A stretch of 62,918 bases of DNA from CAZHRC01 sp964533865. GTDB lineage: Bacteria > Bacillota > Clostridia > Tissierellales > Peptoniphilaceae. Position 1 is the stretch's first letter. Every line of letters starts with the position of its first letter. The DNA is taken from assembly GCA_964533865.1 (NCBI GenBank), contig CAZHRC010000013.1:1-62918 (forward strand), in the 5' to 3' direction. A program made the position numbers and the translations under genes. This document shows, in pieces, positions 32,280 through 41,004 of the stretch. The notes below the pieces were generated by a model. The model did not search any database and had not been told where the DNA came from. It saw only the letters and a list, made by a program, of their open reading frames with translations.

Positions 32280-33431
32280 TTATTTCAACATATCGCGATA
32301 CATCGCCTCGATGTCGTCTTGTGTGGGATCTTTTGGATTTCCTGGTGTGCAAGCATCTCCCATAGCCGATTGAGCTAAGAACGGGATGTCTTTTTCTTCG
32401 ATAATGCCAACGAGGTTTGCTGGAATGTTGACTTTTGCCGAGAGGTCTCTCACCGCTTGAACCGCAGCTTCTCGATAGGCTTCAGGCGTCATATCTTCTG
32501 TCCCTTCAACGCCCATGACTCGCGCGATGTGTTTGTATTTTTCTCCCGTGCTATCGGCGTTGTATGCCATAACCGTAGGCAGGATGATCGCGTTCGCCAC
32601 GCCGTGGGGTGTGTTGTATACCGCGCCCAATGGGTGTGCCATCGAGTGGACAATGCCAAGGCCTACGTTTGAAAATCCCATTCCTGCAACGTATTGCGCC
32701 AATGCCATCATCTCTCTTCCCTTCTTGTCGTTTTCGACAGCTGCAGGGAGGTATTCAGCGATCCACTTAATCGCTTCCAAATGGAACATATCGCTCATTT
32801 CCCAAGCGCCTTTGGTGATGTAGCCTTCTATAGCGTGTGTTAGGGCATCCATCCCCGTAGCAGCGGTCAACCCCTTTGGCATGGTTTCCATCATGATAGG
32901 GTCGACAATAGCAGCGATAGGAAGATCGTGGGGGTCAACACAAACTAATTTCTTTTTGTTTTCCGTATCGGTGATGACGTAATTAATGGTTACTTCAGAA
33001 GCCGTTCCGGCAGTGGTTGCCACGGCGATGATCGGAGTAGTTGGGTTCTTCGTATCGGCTACGCCCTCTAGGCTTCTCACATCTGCAAACTCAGGATTGG
33101 TATTGACGATGCCTGCAGCTTTTGCACAGTCCATAACCGAACCGCCACCAACGGCAACGATCACATCAGCGTTTGCTTCTTGAATGGCTTTCAAACCGTC
33201 GAGTACGTTTCCGATCGATGGATTGGGATCAATGTCCGTAAAAATCGTGTAGGGGATCTCAATACCATCAAGTTTTTTGGTCACTTTGTTCAGTAGTCCA
33301 CTTTCTTTCAAGAAAGCATCAGAGAAAACGATCGCTTTTTTGAAACCTTTGCTTTGAATGACTTCTGCGATACCGTCCAGTGCGCCATACCCGTGATAGC
33401 TTAGTTCGTTAAGAATAATTCTGTTACCCAT
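32280..33431 (-). CDS. fucO: Lactaldehyde reductase / propanediol oxidoreductase
   Basis: A 383-residue iron-dependent alcohol dehydrogenase that reduces L-lactaldehyde to 1,2-propanediol with NADH, the fermentative end of fucose breakdown. Seen: the NAD-binding VAVGGGSVMDCAKA near residue 95-108, TTAGTASEVT near 140, the metal ligands Asp and His in DALTHAIEGYI near 195-205 and in the later HSMAHPLGAVYNTPHGVANA near 260-280. Length equals E. coli FucO (about 382). It has its own promoter and terminator, apart from the main operon. Confidence 0.95.
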   Translation of the reverse strand: MGNRIILNELSYHGYGALDGIAEVIQSKGFKKAIVFSDAFLKESGLLNKVTKKLDGIEIPYTIFTDIDPNPSIGNVLDGLKAIQEANADVIVAVGGGSVMDCAKAAGIVNTNPEFADVRSLEGVADTKNPTTPIIAVATTAGTASEVTINYVITDTENKKKLVCVDPHDLPIAAIVDPIMMETMPKGLTAATGMDALTHAIEGYITKGAWEMSDMFHLEAIKWIAEYLPAAVENDKKGREMMALAQYVAGMGFSNVGLGIVHSMAHPLGAVYNTPHGVANAIILPTVMAYNADSTGEKYKHIARVMGVEGTEDMTPEAYREAAVQAVRDLSAKVNIPANLVGIIEEKDIPFLAQSAMGDACTPGNPKDPTQDDIEAMYRDMLK

Positions 33432-33468
33432 GTGTGTCTCCTTTCAAATTTTCGTTCATTATGCCCTC

Positions 33469-33497
33469 ATTATGACACCACGTTAGTTTGTTGTCAA
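33469..33497 (-). promoter_or_regulatory. Promoter of fucO
   Basis: TTGACA (33497-33492), 17 bases, CATAAT (33474-33469) on the minus strand. A 9-mer ATCGTTCAC found next to the fuc palindrome (31333-31341) recurs upstream at 33540-33548. Confidence 0.75.
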
Positions 33498-33606
33498 TCT
33501 CTGAATCAGTTTGAAGGATTGGTTGGCGATTTATTTAAAATCGTTCACGTCGATTGATCTTCCCTGAAAACTGGACAATATCGAGGTTTCTTCTCATACT
33601 TGACAT

Positions 33607-33635
33607 CAAAAAAAGACCCTCTCATCGAGAAGGTC
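33607..33635 (-). terminator. Terminator of the DUF4003-like gene
   Basis: On the minus strand GACCTTCTC/GAGAGGGTC (33635-33627/33623-33615, one wobble) with loop GAT-type and eight T after it. Confidence 0.85.
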
Positions 33636-33645
33636 ACAATATCTT

Positions 33646-34629
33646 TTATTCTTTTCCTTTGTCCTCTATACCACAGGCGACTGCCGTATAGATGGAAGCC
33701 AGTTGCAAGATCAAATCCTCCATATTAGAGGTTCTCGCCGGGTTAAAGAAAGGTTCATTTCTGCCATAACCTAGATTGTCCTCAGCCACCAACAGCGATG
33801 CGTACATGGCGCGTCGAGCTTTTCCTAGACTTAAGTTTTGGAAGCCTTTCGTCTCTCTCAATGCTTTATCCACTTGAAGGGTTTCTTCGATAGCGCCTTC
33901 TGCGGTTTTAGAAGCGACTGCCAACAATCCCAACGCGGCGATTTCTTCATTGGTGCCGTAGTCCACGTCCTCATCGGATAAGCGGTTGTAGATTTCGATG
34001 GCATCTGCACATTTGTCCTCTGGATCATCCTCTGTAAAACACAGTGCAAAACTCAAGCTCATCAGCGATGTAAACAAGGGCAGTTCACTTTTCACGATGC
34101 GATAAATCTCAACAATCTCGCGAATAATCGTTTCTACTGGACGATTCGTCATCGCCAAAAATAGGGAATAGCCCACACCGATGGTGGAAACCACCAATTT
34201 TTGCTCTTCTCTAACACCACGATAAATGTCCGATGCACGCTTGATTATGCCATATTGCAGTGGGGTTGAAATATATTGTTGCACATAAAAAGCGAGAATA
34301 GGAAAATATGCAGATTCGCCAAACTCTTCGACGATCTTTTCATACACTTTTTGCGTTTCTGCCAAAGTTTCTGGCATATCTTTAGCCATCGACAGCATAG
34401 TAGCGCTGATGAGAAGGTCATAGCCTCCATAGACTGAAATACCACCTTCCGACTCAACGATAAGTTGAGCTGCTTTGGCAATTCGATCACAATCGATCGG
34501 CTTTTCCTTAGAAGCGTAAATATAGCCGATAACTGGGTTGTTATACGCTTTTTGCGCCTCAAAATAGTCCATAGCCGAAAGACGATTACTGACGATGAGA
34601 TTGGTTTTTGCCACTAACGAATCCTTCAT
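33646..34629 (-). CDS. DUF4003-like protein of unknown function
   Basis: A 327-residue soluble, mostly helical protein. It begins MKDSLVAKTNLIVSNRLSAM and continues with long amphipathic helices (KIVEEFGESAYFPILAFYV; RPVETIIREIVEIYRIVKSEL; EEIAALGLLAVASKTAEGAIEE). This layout resembles the DUF4003 proteins of Bacillota, which have no known activity. The frame is open back to 34695, but GGGGGAG sits four bases before the ATG at 34629. It stands alone between fucO and arsC with its own terminator. The leader holds the hairpin ATGTAT-GAAA-ATACAT. Family call by recollection of the pattern; function unknown. Confidence 0.7.
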   Translation of the reverse strand: MKDSLVAKTNLIVSNRLSAMDYFEAQKAYNNPVIGYIYASKEKPIDCDRIAKAAQLIVESEGGISVYGGYDLLISATMLSMAKDMPETLAETQKVYEKIVEEFGESAYFPILAFYVQQYISTPLQYGIIKRASDIYRGVREEQKLVVSTIGVGYSLFLAMTNRPVETIIREIVEIYRIVKSELPLFTSLMSLSFALCFTEDDPEDKCADAIEIYNRLSDEDVDYGTNEEIAALGLLAVASKTAEGAIEETLQVDKALRETKGFQNLSLGKARRAMYASLLVAEDNLGYGRNEPFFNPARTSNMEDLILQLASIYTAVACGIEDKGKE

Positions 34630-34793
34630 GTTACTCCCCCACTTGGCGTTCGATGTATTTTCATACATACGTCGCAGTATTATTAGTCCTTTCATAATAT
34701 CACATATTGGTCAAACAAGAAAGAACAAAGTTCGGGAAATCGATTGGATTTCAGTGTGATCCCATTTTCCTGCTATTTTTTGACCCTTTAAGA

Positions 34794-34831
34794 TGCCAAG
34801 GCGACCACCGAAGTCGTTCGCCTTGGCAGGC
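34794..34831 (-). terminator. Long hairpin after the arsenate reductase gene
   Basis: TGCCAAGGCGA/TCGCCTTGGCA with an inner stem capped by a TTCG loop, starting just after the stop. It lacks a good T run, so it may be an mRNA-stabilising 3' hairpin rather than a strong terminator. Confidence 0.65.
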
Positions 34832-34833
34832 AT

Positions 34834-35265
34834 TTAGGATTCGCTCTCCTCTGATGCGACAAATGCTTTAACGCGTTCTTCGATAAGGTCACGCAATGCG
34901 CGAACGCGCTCCATTTGTTCTTCTTCACTTCCTTGAGCGTGATCCACAGGCGTTAGATCCCAATTGAATCGTTGGGCGTATCCGGGATACACTGGACAAT
35001 CTTCTTCGAGGTTGCGATCGCAAAGCGAAATGACCACGCCGAAAAATGTGGAATCCACTAAAAAATCTGCGACACGACGGTTGGGGTACGATGAAATATC
35101 AATCCCTTTCTCAGCCATAGCAGCGATGACCATGGGATGGATCTCGCCCGCTTCGTAGCCAGCGCTTGCTACTTCAAAACGCCCTTTACCATAGTGTTTC
35201 AAAAAAGCCTCCGCCATAGGACTTCTTCCCGCATGATAACGGCAAATAAACAACACTTTTTTCAT
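34834..35265 (-). CDS. Arsenate reductase / low-molecular-weight phosphatase family protein
   Basis: A 143-residue protein of the LMW tyrosine phosphatase fold. The N-terminal MKKVLFICRYHAGRSPMAEAFL carries the CX5R phosphate loop (CRYHAGRS), though without the usual GN of the CxGNxCRS consensus; later VVISLCDRNLEEDCP gives two more Cys that could form the thioredoxin-coupled redox relay of ArsC-type reductases, and FNWDLTPVDHAQG carries the conserved Asp. So arsenate reduction is the likely role. No arsR or arsB is beside it. The frame is open further up, but GGGAGG precedes the ATG at 35265. Confidence 0.82.
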   Translation of the reverse strand: MKKVLFICRYHAGRSPMAEAFLKHYGKGRFEVASAGYEAGEIHPMVIAAMAEKGIDISSYPNRRVADFLVDSTFFGVVISLCDRNLEEDCPVYPGYAQRFNWDLTPVDHAQGSEEEQMERVRALRDLIEERVKAFVASEESES

Positions 35266-35321
35266 ATGGAACGCCTCCCTTCTCATATTAAGTCTTAGAT
35301 ACCCAGATTTTGCAAAATCAG

Positions 35322-35522
35322 TCATTGGCGTAACCGTTTTACCGCCGTTCTCATGTAATCCCCCCGCGGTTTTTCCCGTCGTTTAAAGTACAAATCCATA
35401 CACAATATCGCCCCATTGTAGTCTCTAAAGTGGCTGTGATTGTGGTTTATCGTGTTGACTACAACAAAATCTTCACCCGTCGCCACAAGTTGAAGACATT
35501 TCTTGCGTTTCAATACTTTCAC
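35322..35522 (-). CDS. Small basic protein of unknown function (66 residues)
   Basis: It starts with GTG at 35522, six bases after AGGAGG, a better start than the ATG at 35552. The protein reads VKVLKRKKCLQLVATGEDFV, then a His/Asn-rich NTINHNHSHFRDYNGA, a hydrophobic CMDLYFKRREK and a basic tail ending KRLRQ. It has no family I recognise. It overlaps the upstream small gene by 50 bases in another frame and shares with it the pattern LQL...G..FV..N...FK.RE, so the two may be diverged tandem copies. Confidence 0.55.
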   Translation of the reverse strand: MKVLKRKKCLQLVATGEDFVVVNTINHNHSHFRDYNGAILCMDLYFKRREKPRGDYMRTAVKRLRQ

Positions 35523-35676
35523 TGGTTGCCTCCTCACGATTTTTGAACACAAAAAAAGAGCCTAAAAAATAGACTCTTTCGTCCCATAAGCCGACGAGAT
35601 TAAAGCGCACAAAGCTGCGGCCATCGATGAACAACGCCAGTTGTAGAAAGATGTTCTCACTTGTCAAAAGCTTCAT
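35473..35676 (-). CDS. Small protein of unknown function (67 residues)
   Basis: The ATG at 35676 follows GAGGTGAG. The protein reads MKLLTSENIFLQLALFIDGR, SFVRFNLVGLWDERVYF, LGSFFVFKNREEATSES and a polar tail. A terminator-like hairpin (35551-35579) lies inside the frame, encoding ERVYFLGSFFVF, so either it is an attenuator or the product is usually shorter. It resembles the downstream small protein in its LQL...G..FV..N pattern. Unknown function; less certain than its neighbour. Confidence 0.4.
   Translation of the reverse strand: MKLLTSENIFLQLALFIDGRSFVRFNLVGLWDERVYFLGSFFVFKNREEATSESIETQEMSSTCGDG
35551..35579 (-). terminator. Terminator-like hairpin inside the small-gene pair
   Basis: On the minus strand AAAGAGTCTA/TAGGCTCTTT (one mismatch) with a loop of T, followed by TTTTT. 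It lies within the first small frame and about 30 bases before the start of the second. Confidence 0.55.
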
Positions 35677-35747
35677 GTCTCTCACCTCGATACCAGTGTA
35701 TCTTAGTAAAGTTAGAACCGTGTTAAGAACAAATGAAATGTGCCCAA

Positions 35748-36926
35748 CTATTTGACCTCATCATCGAGGTAATCTTCGGTCTTTACCGGTAACCCCTTGG
35801 CTTCTAACCGATAAGATACCCATTCTCGAATGAGCGAGTAGACCACCACAAAGAGTGGCACCCCGATAAACATCCCCGGAAAACCAAAGAAAAATCCACC
35901 GAGTATAATCGCGAACAAGATCCAAAAAGGTGAAATTCCCAGACTTTCGCTTTGAATTTTGGGATCGATAACGTTACCGTCGATTTGCTGTACGATAAGA
36001 ATCACCAAGATAAACCACAACGCCTTAATCGGGGATTGGACGAGAATCATAAATACCGCCGGTATACCTCCCAACCAAGGCCCAATCCACGGCAACATGT
36101 TTGTCACACCTAAAATGAGGGCGATGAGTCCAGCAAAGTCAACTTTCATAAAGACGAGGATCACAAAAAAGGCGAAGCCTACGATGATCGCATCCAACAC
36201 TCTGGCGCGGATGAATTTTTTCATAATATCGTCCATGTGGTTTGCCGTACTCGCCATCTTTTCGACAAAACGACTGGGCAAAAACGCAAGCAATACCTTT
36301 TTCAACAACGCACTGAAACGCTCTTTATCCAATAGCACGTAAATTGAAATAATAAATCCGACGATAAAGTTCACCGCCACCGATAAAAAGCTTCTCGCCA
36401 CCTGGATAACCACGGGAAGCAGTCCTTCCATCCAGACGATTAACTTTTGTACACCATCGTTGATTAACCGTCTCGCATCGTTAATCGCCGCCTGATTAAA
36501 ATTCATTTTCCCCAATAGTTTTTCCGCTTCTCTCGTCATGTCCGCTTGATAGCTCGGCGCGCGTATCACCAATTGAGTCAGTGCTGATACGAGCTGAGGT
36601 AAAATCATATTCACAAAAAGATAAACCGCCCCGATGAGCAAAACGTAAACCATCACCATGGAAACTCTCCGTTTTCGTCGAGCCGACCAATCCCCAAGCC
36701 CTACGGCGGGTAACAGCATATCCTCCACTGGCTCCAACGCCAGATTTACAAGGTAAGCCAACACCGCTCCTGTGACAAAGGGGGAGAAGGCGTTAACTAA
36801 CAACTTAATTTTGTTGAAAATCCACTCCAAATTTTGTATGAAGAAATAAAACATAATGGAGACGATCACCACCAAAACCGCATATACGGCAATCGTTAAG
36901 TACTTTTTGTTCCAATCAATTCGCAT
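35748..36926 (-). CDS. AI-2E (TqsA/PerM) family membrane transporter
   Basis: A 392-residue protein with about eight membrane segments and the family layout: two N-terminal helices (residues 10-60), a long soluble part around 95-165, and the conserved C-terminal region AFFVILVFMKVDFAGLIALI, NMLPWIGPWLGGIPA, QQIDGNVIDPKI and GFFFGFPGMFIGVPL. Relatives export AI-2 or exchange sodium for protons; substrate here is not known. The frame starts earlier (36989), but the ATG at 36926 follows AAGGGGTG. It lies downstream of the metNIQ terminator with its own TATAAT box. Confidence 0.88.
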   Translation of the reverse strand: MRIDWNKKYLTIAVYAVLVVIVSIMFYFFIQNLEWIFNKIKLLVNAFSPFVTGAVLAYLVNLALEPVEDMLLPAVGLGDWSARRKRRVSMVMVYVLLIGAVYLFVNMILPQLVSALTQLVIRAPSYQADMTREAEKLLGKMNFNQAAINDARRLINDGVQKLIVWMEGLLPVVIQVARSFLSVAVNFIVGFIISIYVLLDKERFSALLKKVLLAFLPSRFVEKMASTANHMDDIMKKFIRARVLDAIIVGFAFFVILVFMKVDFAGLIALILGVTNMLPWIGPWLGGIPAVFMILVQSPIKALWFILVILIVQQIDGNVIDPKIQSESLGISPFWILFAIILGGFFFGFPGMFIGVPLFVVVYSLIREWVSYRLEAKGLPVKTEDYLDDEVK

Positions 36927-36948
36927 AGGTACACCCCTTTCTCTTTCT

Positions 36949-36977
36949 ATTATACCGTATCTGCCACACAATAGAAA
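36949..36977 (-). promoter_or_regulatory. Candidate promoter of the AI-2E family gene
   Basis: Consensus TATAAT (36954-36949) with a weak -35 TTTCTA (36977-36972) at 17 bases on the minus strand. Confidence 0.45.
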
Positions 36978-37010
36978 AAAAGTCATCACCTAATCGCCTT
37001 AATTATTGTG

Positions 37011-37049
37011 AAGAAAAAAAGCTAATACCTCAATAAAGGCATTAGCTTT
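37011..37049 (-). terminator. Terminator of metNIQ
   Basis: On the minus strand AAAGCTAATGCCT/AGGTATTAGCTTT (one mismatch) is followed by a T run (37017-37011). Confidence 0.85.
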
Positions 37050-37071
37050 GTGTGTTCTTGTGATCTCCCAC

Positions 37072-37962
37072 CTAAAATGCAGGAAGAATAGATCCTTTAA
37101 ATTCGTCTTCAAGGTATTTTTTTACCTTTTCAGAGTGAAGCGCTTTGATCAGTTTTTGGAACTTCGCTTCATTTTCTTCCCCTTTGCGCACTGCTACTAG
37201 ATTTGCATACGGGCTATCACCGGATTCGATGACGATGCCGTCTTTTAAAGGGTCGAGACCAGCTTCGATCGCAAAGTTGGAATTGATCACCGCGGCGTCA
37301 GCATCGCCATAGGTACGGGCAATAGAACCAGCCTCCATAGCGACAAATTTCAAGTTTTTAGGATTTTCAACGATATCCGCTTCTGTCGCTGATACATTGT
37401 TTGGATCGGCAAGTTTGATCAGGCCGTTCTTTTCAAGCAACAACAACGCTCTTCCACCGTTTGTCGGATCATTTGGAATGATGACTTGTCCACCATCTGG
37501 AATTTCCTCTAGAGCTTTTACTTTGGTAGAGTAAACCGCCATCGGTTCAATGTGAACCACGCCTAGGGAAACGAGGTCAAGGTTGTTCTTTGCGATAAAC
37601 TCTTCAAAATAAGGACCGTGTTGGAAAAAGTTAGCGTCGATGGAACCATCTGCCAGTGCGTTGTTTGGCGTGACGTAGTCGTCGAAGTTAATGATTTCAA
37701 GACCAACGCCGTCAGCTTTCAAATCCTCTTCGATAAGCTCGACAATAGCAGCGTGTGGCGCAGGTGATACCCCAATCTTAATGGTTTCAACCTTATCAGT
37801 TGCCGTATCCCCTTCTTTTGCTGGTTCTGTTGGTGTTTCTACTGTTTTCGTTTCAGCGGTCGTCGCCGTCTCTTGAGTTGCTGTCTTTTCTTTCGTACCG
37901 CAGCCTGCGGCGACGATCAAGACAAGGGCTAATAAAATAGCCAATATGCTTCTTTTCTTCAT
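37072..37962 (-). CDS. metQ: Methionine ABC transporter substrate-binding lipoprotein
   Basis: A 296-residue NlpA/MetQ-family lipoprotein: signal peptide with lipobox IVAAGCG at residues 16-22, a Thr/Glu/Lys linker, then TIKIGVSPAPHAAIVELIEEDL, YVTPNNALADGSIDANFFQHGPYFEEF and IIPNDPTNGGRALLLLE, hallmarks of the methionine-binding fold. It delivers methionine to MetNI at the membrane. Third gene of the metN-metI-metQ operon. Confidence 0.95.
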   Translation of the reverse strand: MKKRSILAILLALVLIVAAGCGTKEKTATQETATTAETKTVETPTEPAKEGDTATDKVETIKIGVSPAPHAAIVELIEEDLKADGVGLEIINFDDYVTPNNALADGSIDANFFQHGPYFEEFIAKNNLDLVSLGVVHIEPMAVYSTKVKALEEIPDGGQVIIPNDPTNGGRALLLLEKNGLIKLADPNNVSATEADIVENPKNLKFVAMEAGSIARTYGDADAAVINSNFAIEAGLDPLKDGIVIESGDSPYANLVAVRKGEENEAKFQKLIKALHSEKVKKYLEDEFKGSILPAF

Positions 37963-38035
37963 ACTTTCCCTCCTATAAAAAATAATCTATATGCAAGCTT
38001 CTAACGTGTAGAAGCGTCACATCTCCATAATGTCT

Positions 38036-38686
38036 TTATTTTTTATTGATCCCTGAAGACAATCGAGATCCAACAAATTGAACCACCGCAACCAAAATGA
38101 TGATCACGATGACAGCGGCAAATAGGATTTCTGTCTCGTATCGATGGTAACCGTAGCGAATCGCTAAGTTTCCCAAACCTCCGCCTCCAATCGTCCCCGC
38201 CATAGCCGAGTAACCGATAACGTTGATGATCGTCATGGTGAGTCCGCTAATCATCGAGGGCATCGCCTCGGGGATCAACACTCGAGTGATAATCTGAGAG
38301 TTATTGCTGCCCATAGCCTTAGCCGCTTCAATAATACCCCGATCGACTTCCAAAAATGCCTGTTCCATAACCCGTGCCACAAAAGGTGCCGCCGATATGG
38401 ATAAGGGTACGATTACCGCCGTCGTCCCCACCGAAGTGCCAACGATCACCTTCGCCACTGGCAACACGATGATCATCAAGATGATAAACGGAAAAGAGCG
38501 CAAGACGTTGATTATGCCATCGAGTACTGCAAAAACCCCGTTGTTTGGAGATAGACCGTCTTTGCGGGTCAATATGAGCAATACGCTAATGGGGAGCCCC
38601 AGGATAAGGGCAAATAAGGTGGACGCCGCTACCATATATATGGTCTCCCAAGTCGCTGGGCCCAGTAATTTCCATAGTTGAGCCAT
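38036..38686 (-). CDS. metI: Methionine ABC transporter permease
   Basis: A 216-residue permease with five membrane helices and the ABC coupling motif EAAKAMGSNNSQIITRVLIPEAMPS near residue 130. The dimer forms the methionine channel. Its ATG overlaps the last base of the metN stop codon (TAATG). Confidence 0.96.
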   Translation of the reverse strand: MAQLWKLLGPATWETIYMVAASTLFALILGLPISVLLILTRKDGLSPNNGVFAVLDGIINVLRSFPFIILMIIVLPVAKVIVGTSVGTTAVIVPLSISAAPFVARVMEQAFLEVDRGIIEAAKAMGSNNSQIITRVLIPEAMPSMISGLTMTIINVIGYSAMAGTIGGGGLGNLAIRYGYHRYETEILFAAVIVIIILVAVVQFVGSRLSSGINKK

Positions 38687-39693
38687 TACACCACCTCCAC
38701 GTGGACGTTGTAACCCATCAACATGTTGATGGCTTCGTCCTTTGCTTTATCTTTCCCGCTCAATTCCACGATCAAATACCCAACGGGCACGTTGTGGAGT
38801 TTGTTGATCTTCCCCGACAACACATTGATATTCACGTCGCATTCTTTGATGACTCGACTGATAATCGGTTCCTTGGATGACTCGCCATCAAAGGTCAATC
38901 GCATCAAAGAACCTTCGAAGTCCTCAGGATTGTAGATTTCCTCTTCCGTCGTGTCTTCAAGCCCTTTGATAAAAGCGTAAGTCCTCGGGTTTTTAGGGGA
39001 TCGAAACAACTTTTGTACCGTATTTTCTTCGATGATGAGCCCATCTTCCATAACCGCAATGCGATCGCAAATATCTTTTGCCACCTCCATTTGGTGGGTG
39101 ATCATAATAATGGTCATACTCATCTCATCTCGCGCCTTGCGAAACAAATCCAGTACGGATTTCGTATTGGCTGGGTCTAGAGCTGATGTGCCTTCATCGC
39201 TCAACAGGATTTTAGGGTTGGTCGCCAGCGCACGCGCTATCGCAACCCGCTGCTTTTGTCCGCCAGAGAGTTGAGACGGGTAGCTCTTTTCTTTTTCTTC
39301 AAGGTCGATAAACTTCAGCAACTCCCGGACTCGTTCATTCACCTCAGTCTTGGTTTTTCCTGAAATTTCCAACGGGTAGGCGATGTTCTCGTAGACGTTT
39401 TTTTGATGAAATAAATTGAACGTTTGAAAAATCATCCCGATATCTTTTCGCTCTTCGAGAAGATCCGGTTTGGATAATCCCGTGAGCTCGACACCATCGA
39501 TGACGATCTCGCCTGAACTCGGCTCTTCCAGTCGGTTCAAACAGCGCACCAACGTCGACTTACCAGCGCCACTCAAGCCAATAATGCCGTAGATCTCTCC
39601 TTTATTGACGCGAAAGCTGACGCCGTTCACCGCATGCAACGTGCCTCCGCCCTCGAGTTCAAATTGTTTTGTAAGATTTTTTACCTCTATCAC
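38686..39693 (-). CDS. metN: Methionine ABC transporter ATP-binding protein
   Basis: A 335-residue ATPase with Walker A GLSGAGKSTLVRCLN near residue 38, signature LSGGQKQRVAIARALA near 140, Walker B ILLSDEGTSALDP, and a C-terminal NIL domain (residues 255-335) that binds methionine and gives trans-inhibition. The start codon is GTG with AAGGAG six bases upstream. It is driven by a strong promoter; unlike metK I see no SAM riboswitch or T-box in the short leader. Confidence 0.96.
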   Translation of the reverse strand: MIEVKNLTKQFELEGGGTLHAVNGVSFRVNKGEIYGIIGLSGAGKSTLVRCLNRLEEPSSGEIVIDGVELTGLSKPDLLEERKDIGMIFQTFNLFHQKNVYENIAYPLEISGKTKTEVNERVRELLKFIDLEEKEKSYPSQLSGGQKQRVAIARALATNPKILLSDEGTSALDPANTKSVLDLFRKARDEMSMTIIMITHQMEVAKDICDRIAVMEDGLIIEENTVQKLFRSPKNPRTYAFIKGLEDTTEEEIYNPEDFEGSLMRLTFDGESSKEPIISRVIKECDVNINVLSGKINKLHNVPVGYLIVELSGKDKAKDEAINMLMGYNVHVEVV

Positions 39694-39738
39694 TATGGGC
39701 TCCTTAATCTCTACTAGTTTAATGGGTTATATTATTTC

Positions 39739-39767
39739 ACTATACCCTGAACGCCTCCAATTGTCAA
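39739..39767 (-). promoter_or_regulatory. Promoter of metNIQ
   Basis: TTGACA (39767-39762), exactly 17 bases, TATAGT (39744-39739) on the minus strand, leaving a leader of only about 40 bases before metN. Confidence 0.8.
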
Positions 39768-39784
39768 GAAGTCGAGAGGTGACG

Positions 39785-39814
39785 AAAAAAAGAACTCATC
39801 AAGTTTTCTTGATG
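39785..39814 (-). terminator. Terminator of the zinc-ribbon membrane protein gene
   Basis: CATCAAG/CTTGATG with loop AAAA on the minus strand, overlapping the stop codon region of the gene and followed by seven T. Confidence 0.85.
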
Positions 39815-40194
39815 AATTCCTCTTTGCAATTTGGACATTTTATGTTGATTTTCCCTTTACCTTTGGGCACCCTAAGCTCTTTGCGACACTTTGGGCAATC
39901 GAAATACTTATACTCCGGTCCACCAAAAAATCTACGCTTCATTTTCCCAAAAAATTGGCGCAATGGCGAAGTGATTTCCAAATATTTTTGATTTTGTGCC
40001 GCCATCTTGACTCGGTTTTTTGAAAACACCCTCACGTATGATAACACCACCAACACCAACGGAATCCAACTCCAGGTGTTGTTTTTTGTCAGTGTGAGCG
40101 CCAATAACAGCACCATGCCACCATAGGTCATAAACAAGGACAGTCGATCGACGCCGTACCTGCCGATCATGAACCGTTGAAACTTTTCTTTCAT
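39799..40194 (-). CDS. Membrane-anchored zinc-ribbon protein, unknown function
   Basis: A 131-residue protein with two membrane helices (residues 18-35 and 42-58), a basic linker (SPLRQFFGKMKRRFFGG), and a C-terminal zinc ribbon with Cys pairs CPKC and CPNC about 18 residues apart, facing the cytosol if the basic linker is inside. Similar small proteins occur widely in Clostridia without a known role. It is a single gene with its own terminator. Confidence 0.75.
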   Translation of the reverse strand: MKEKFQRFMIGRYGVDRLSLFMTYGGMVLLLALTLTKNNTWSWIPLVLVVLSYVRVFSKNRVKMAAQNQKYLEITSPLRQFFGKMKRRFFGGPEYKYFDCPKCRKELRVPKGKGKINIKCPNCKEEFIKKT

Positions 40195-40255
40195 GTTATA
40201 GCCTCCATCACTTTGTTTGTCATTGTCCTCATCATACCCTCATTTTGTGTATCCA

Positions 40256-40996
40256 TTATGAGTAGTCCACAAGAGACGGAAGAATTTCTGAGATGTCTCC
40301 GTGAAACACGTAGTCCGCTTTTCGGTCGTAAGCCGTTTCGTCGCGATTGATGAGCACCAGTGCTTTTCCATTAAAATAGCGCAAAAGTCCGGCGGCAGGG
40401 TATACCACTAAGGAAGTTCCTCCAACGATGAAAATCTCCGCACCGCTAACCGCATCGATCGCCGCCTTATGCACTTCATTGTTTAGCGGCTCTTCATAAA
40501 GCACCACATCGGGGCGCACAAATCCACCACAAACGCCACAAGTCGGCGCTCCTACCATCTCCATCACACGATCAAGAGGATAAGTCGCACCACAGTCGAC
40601 ACAGTAATAATCGGTTAAATTGCCGTGGATTTCCAAAACATTTGTCGATCCCGCCTGTTGGTGAAGACCGTCGATATTTTGGGTGATGATCCACTTTAAG
40701 TGCCCTTGTCGCTCCAATGTCGCCAATGCCTCATGGGCAGGGTTTGGCCTCACATCGGGAAAGATCAGTTGAGAGCGATAATAGTCCGAAAATTCCTCGG
40801 GGTGTTTCACCATAAAAGTGTGGCTGAGCATGTATTCTGGCGAATAGCTCGACTGGGTTTTCTGGTTGTAGAGTCCCGTCGCCGAGCGAAAATCCGGTAT
40901 CCCCGATGCCGTTGAAACCCCGGCCCCTCCAAAAAACACGACATTTGACGACTTCGCGATCAATTCGCGGACTTTGTGACGATTCAGATCACTCAT
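40256..40996 (-). CDS. cobB: NAD-dependent protein deacetylase (sirtuin, CobB type)
   Basis: A 246-residue Sir2 enzyme that removes acyl groups from lysine using NAD. Seen: GGAGVSTASGIPDFRSATGLY near residue 23-43, TQNIDGLHQQAGS near 103, the catalytic His in EIHGNL near 122, the zinc pairs CVDC and CGVC, and VGGTSLVVYPAAGL near 195. The frame begins upstream, but AGGAGG is four bases before the ATG at 40996. It lies eight bases after the NUDIX gene, likely co-transcribed. Confidence 0.94.
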   Translation of the reverse strand: MSDLNRHKVRELIAKSSNVVFFGGAGVSTASGIPDFRSATGLYNQKTQSSYSPEYMLSHTFMVKHPEEFSDYYRSQLIFPDVRPNPAHEALATLERQGHLKWIITQNIDGLHQQAGSTNVLEIHGNLTDYYCVDCGATYPLDRVMEMVGAPTCGVCGGFVRPDVVLYEEPLNNEVHKAAIDAVSGAEIFIVGGTSLVVYPAAGLLRYFNGKALVLINRDETAYDRKADYVFHGDISEILPSLVDYS

Positions 40997-41004
40997 AATG
41001 CCTC

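Noticed and set aside
39694..39761. SAM riboswitch or T-box in front of metN
   Set aside because: The leader between promoter and metN is only about 40 bases and has none of the conserved blocks.
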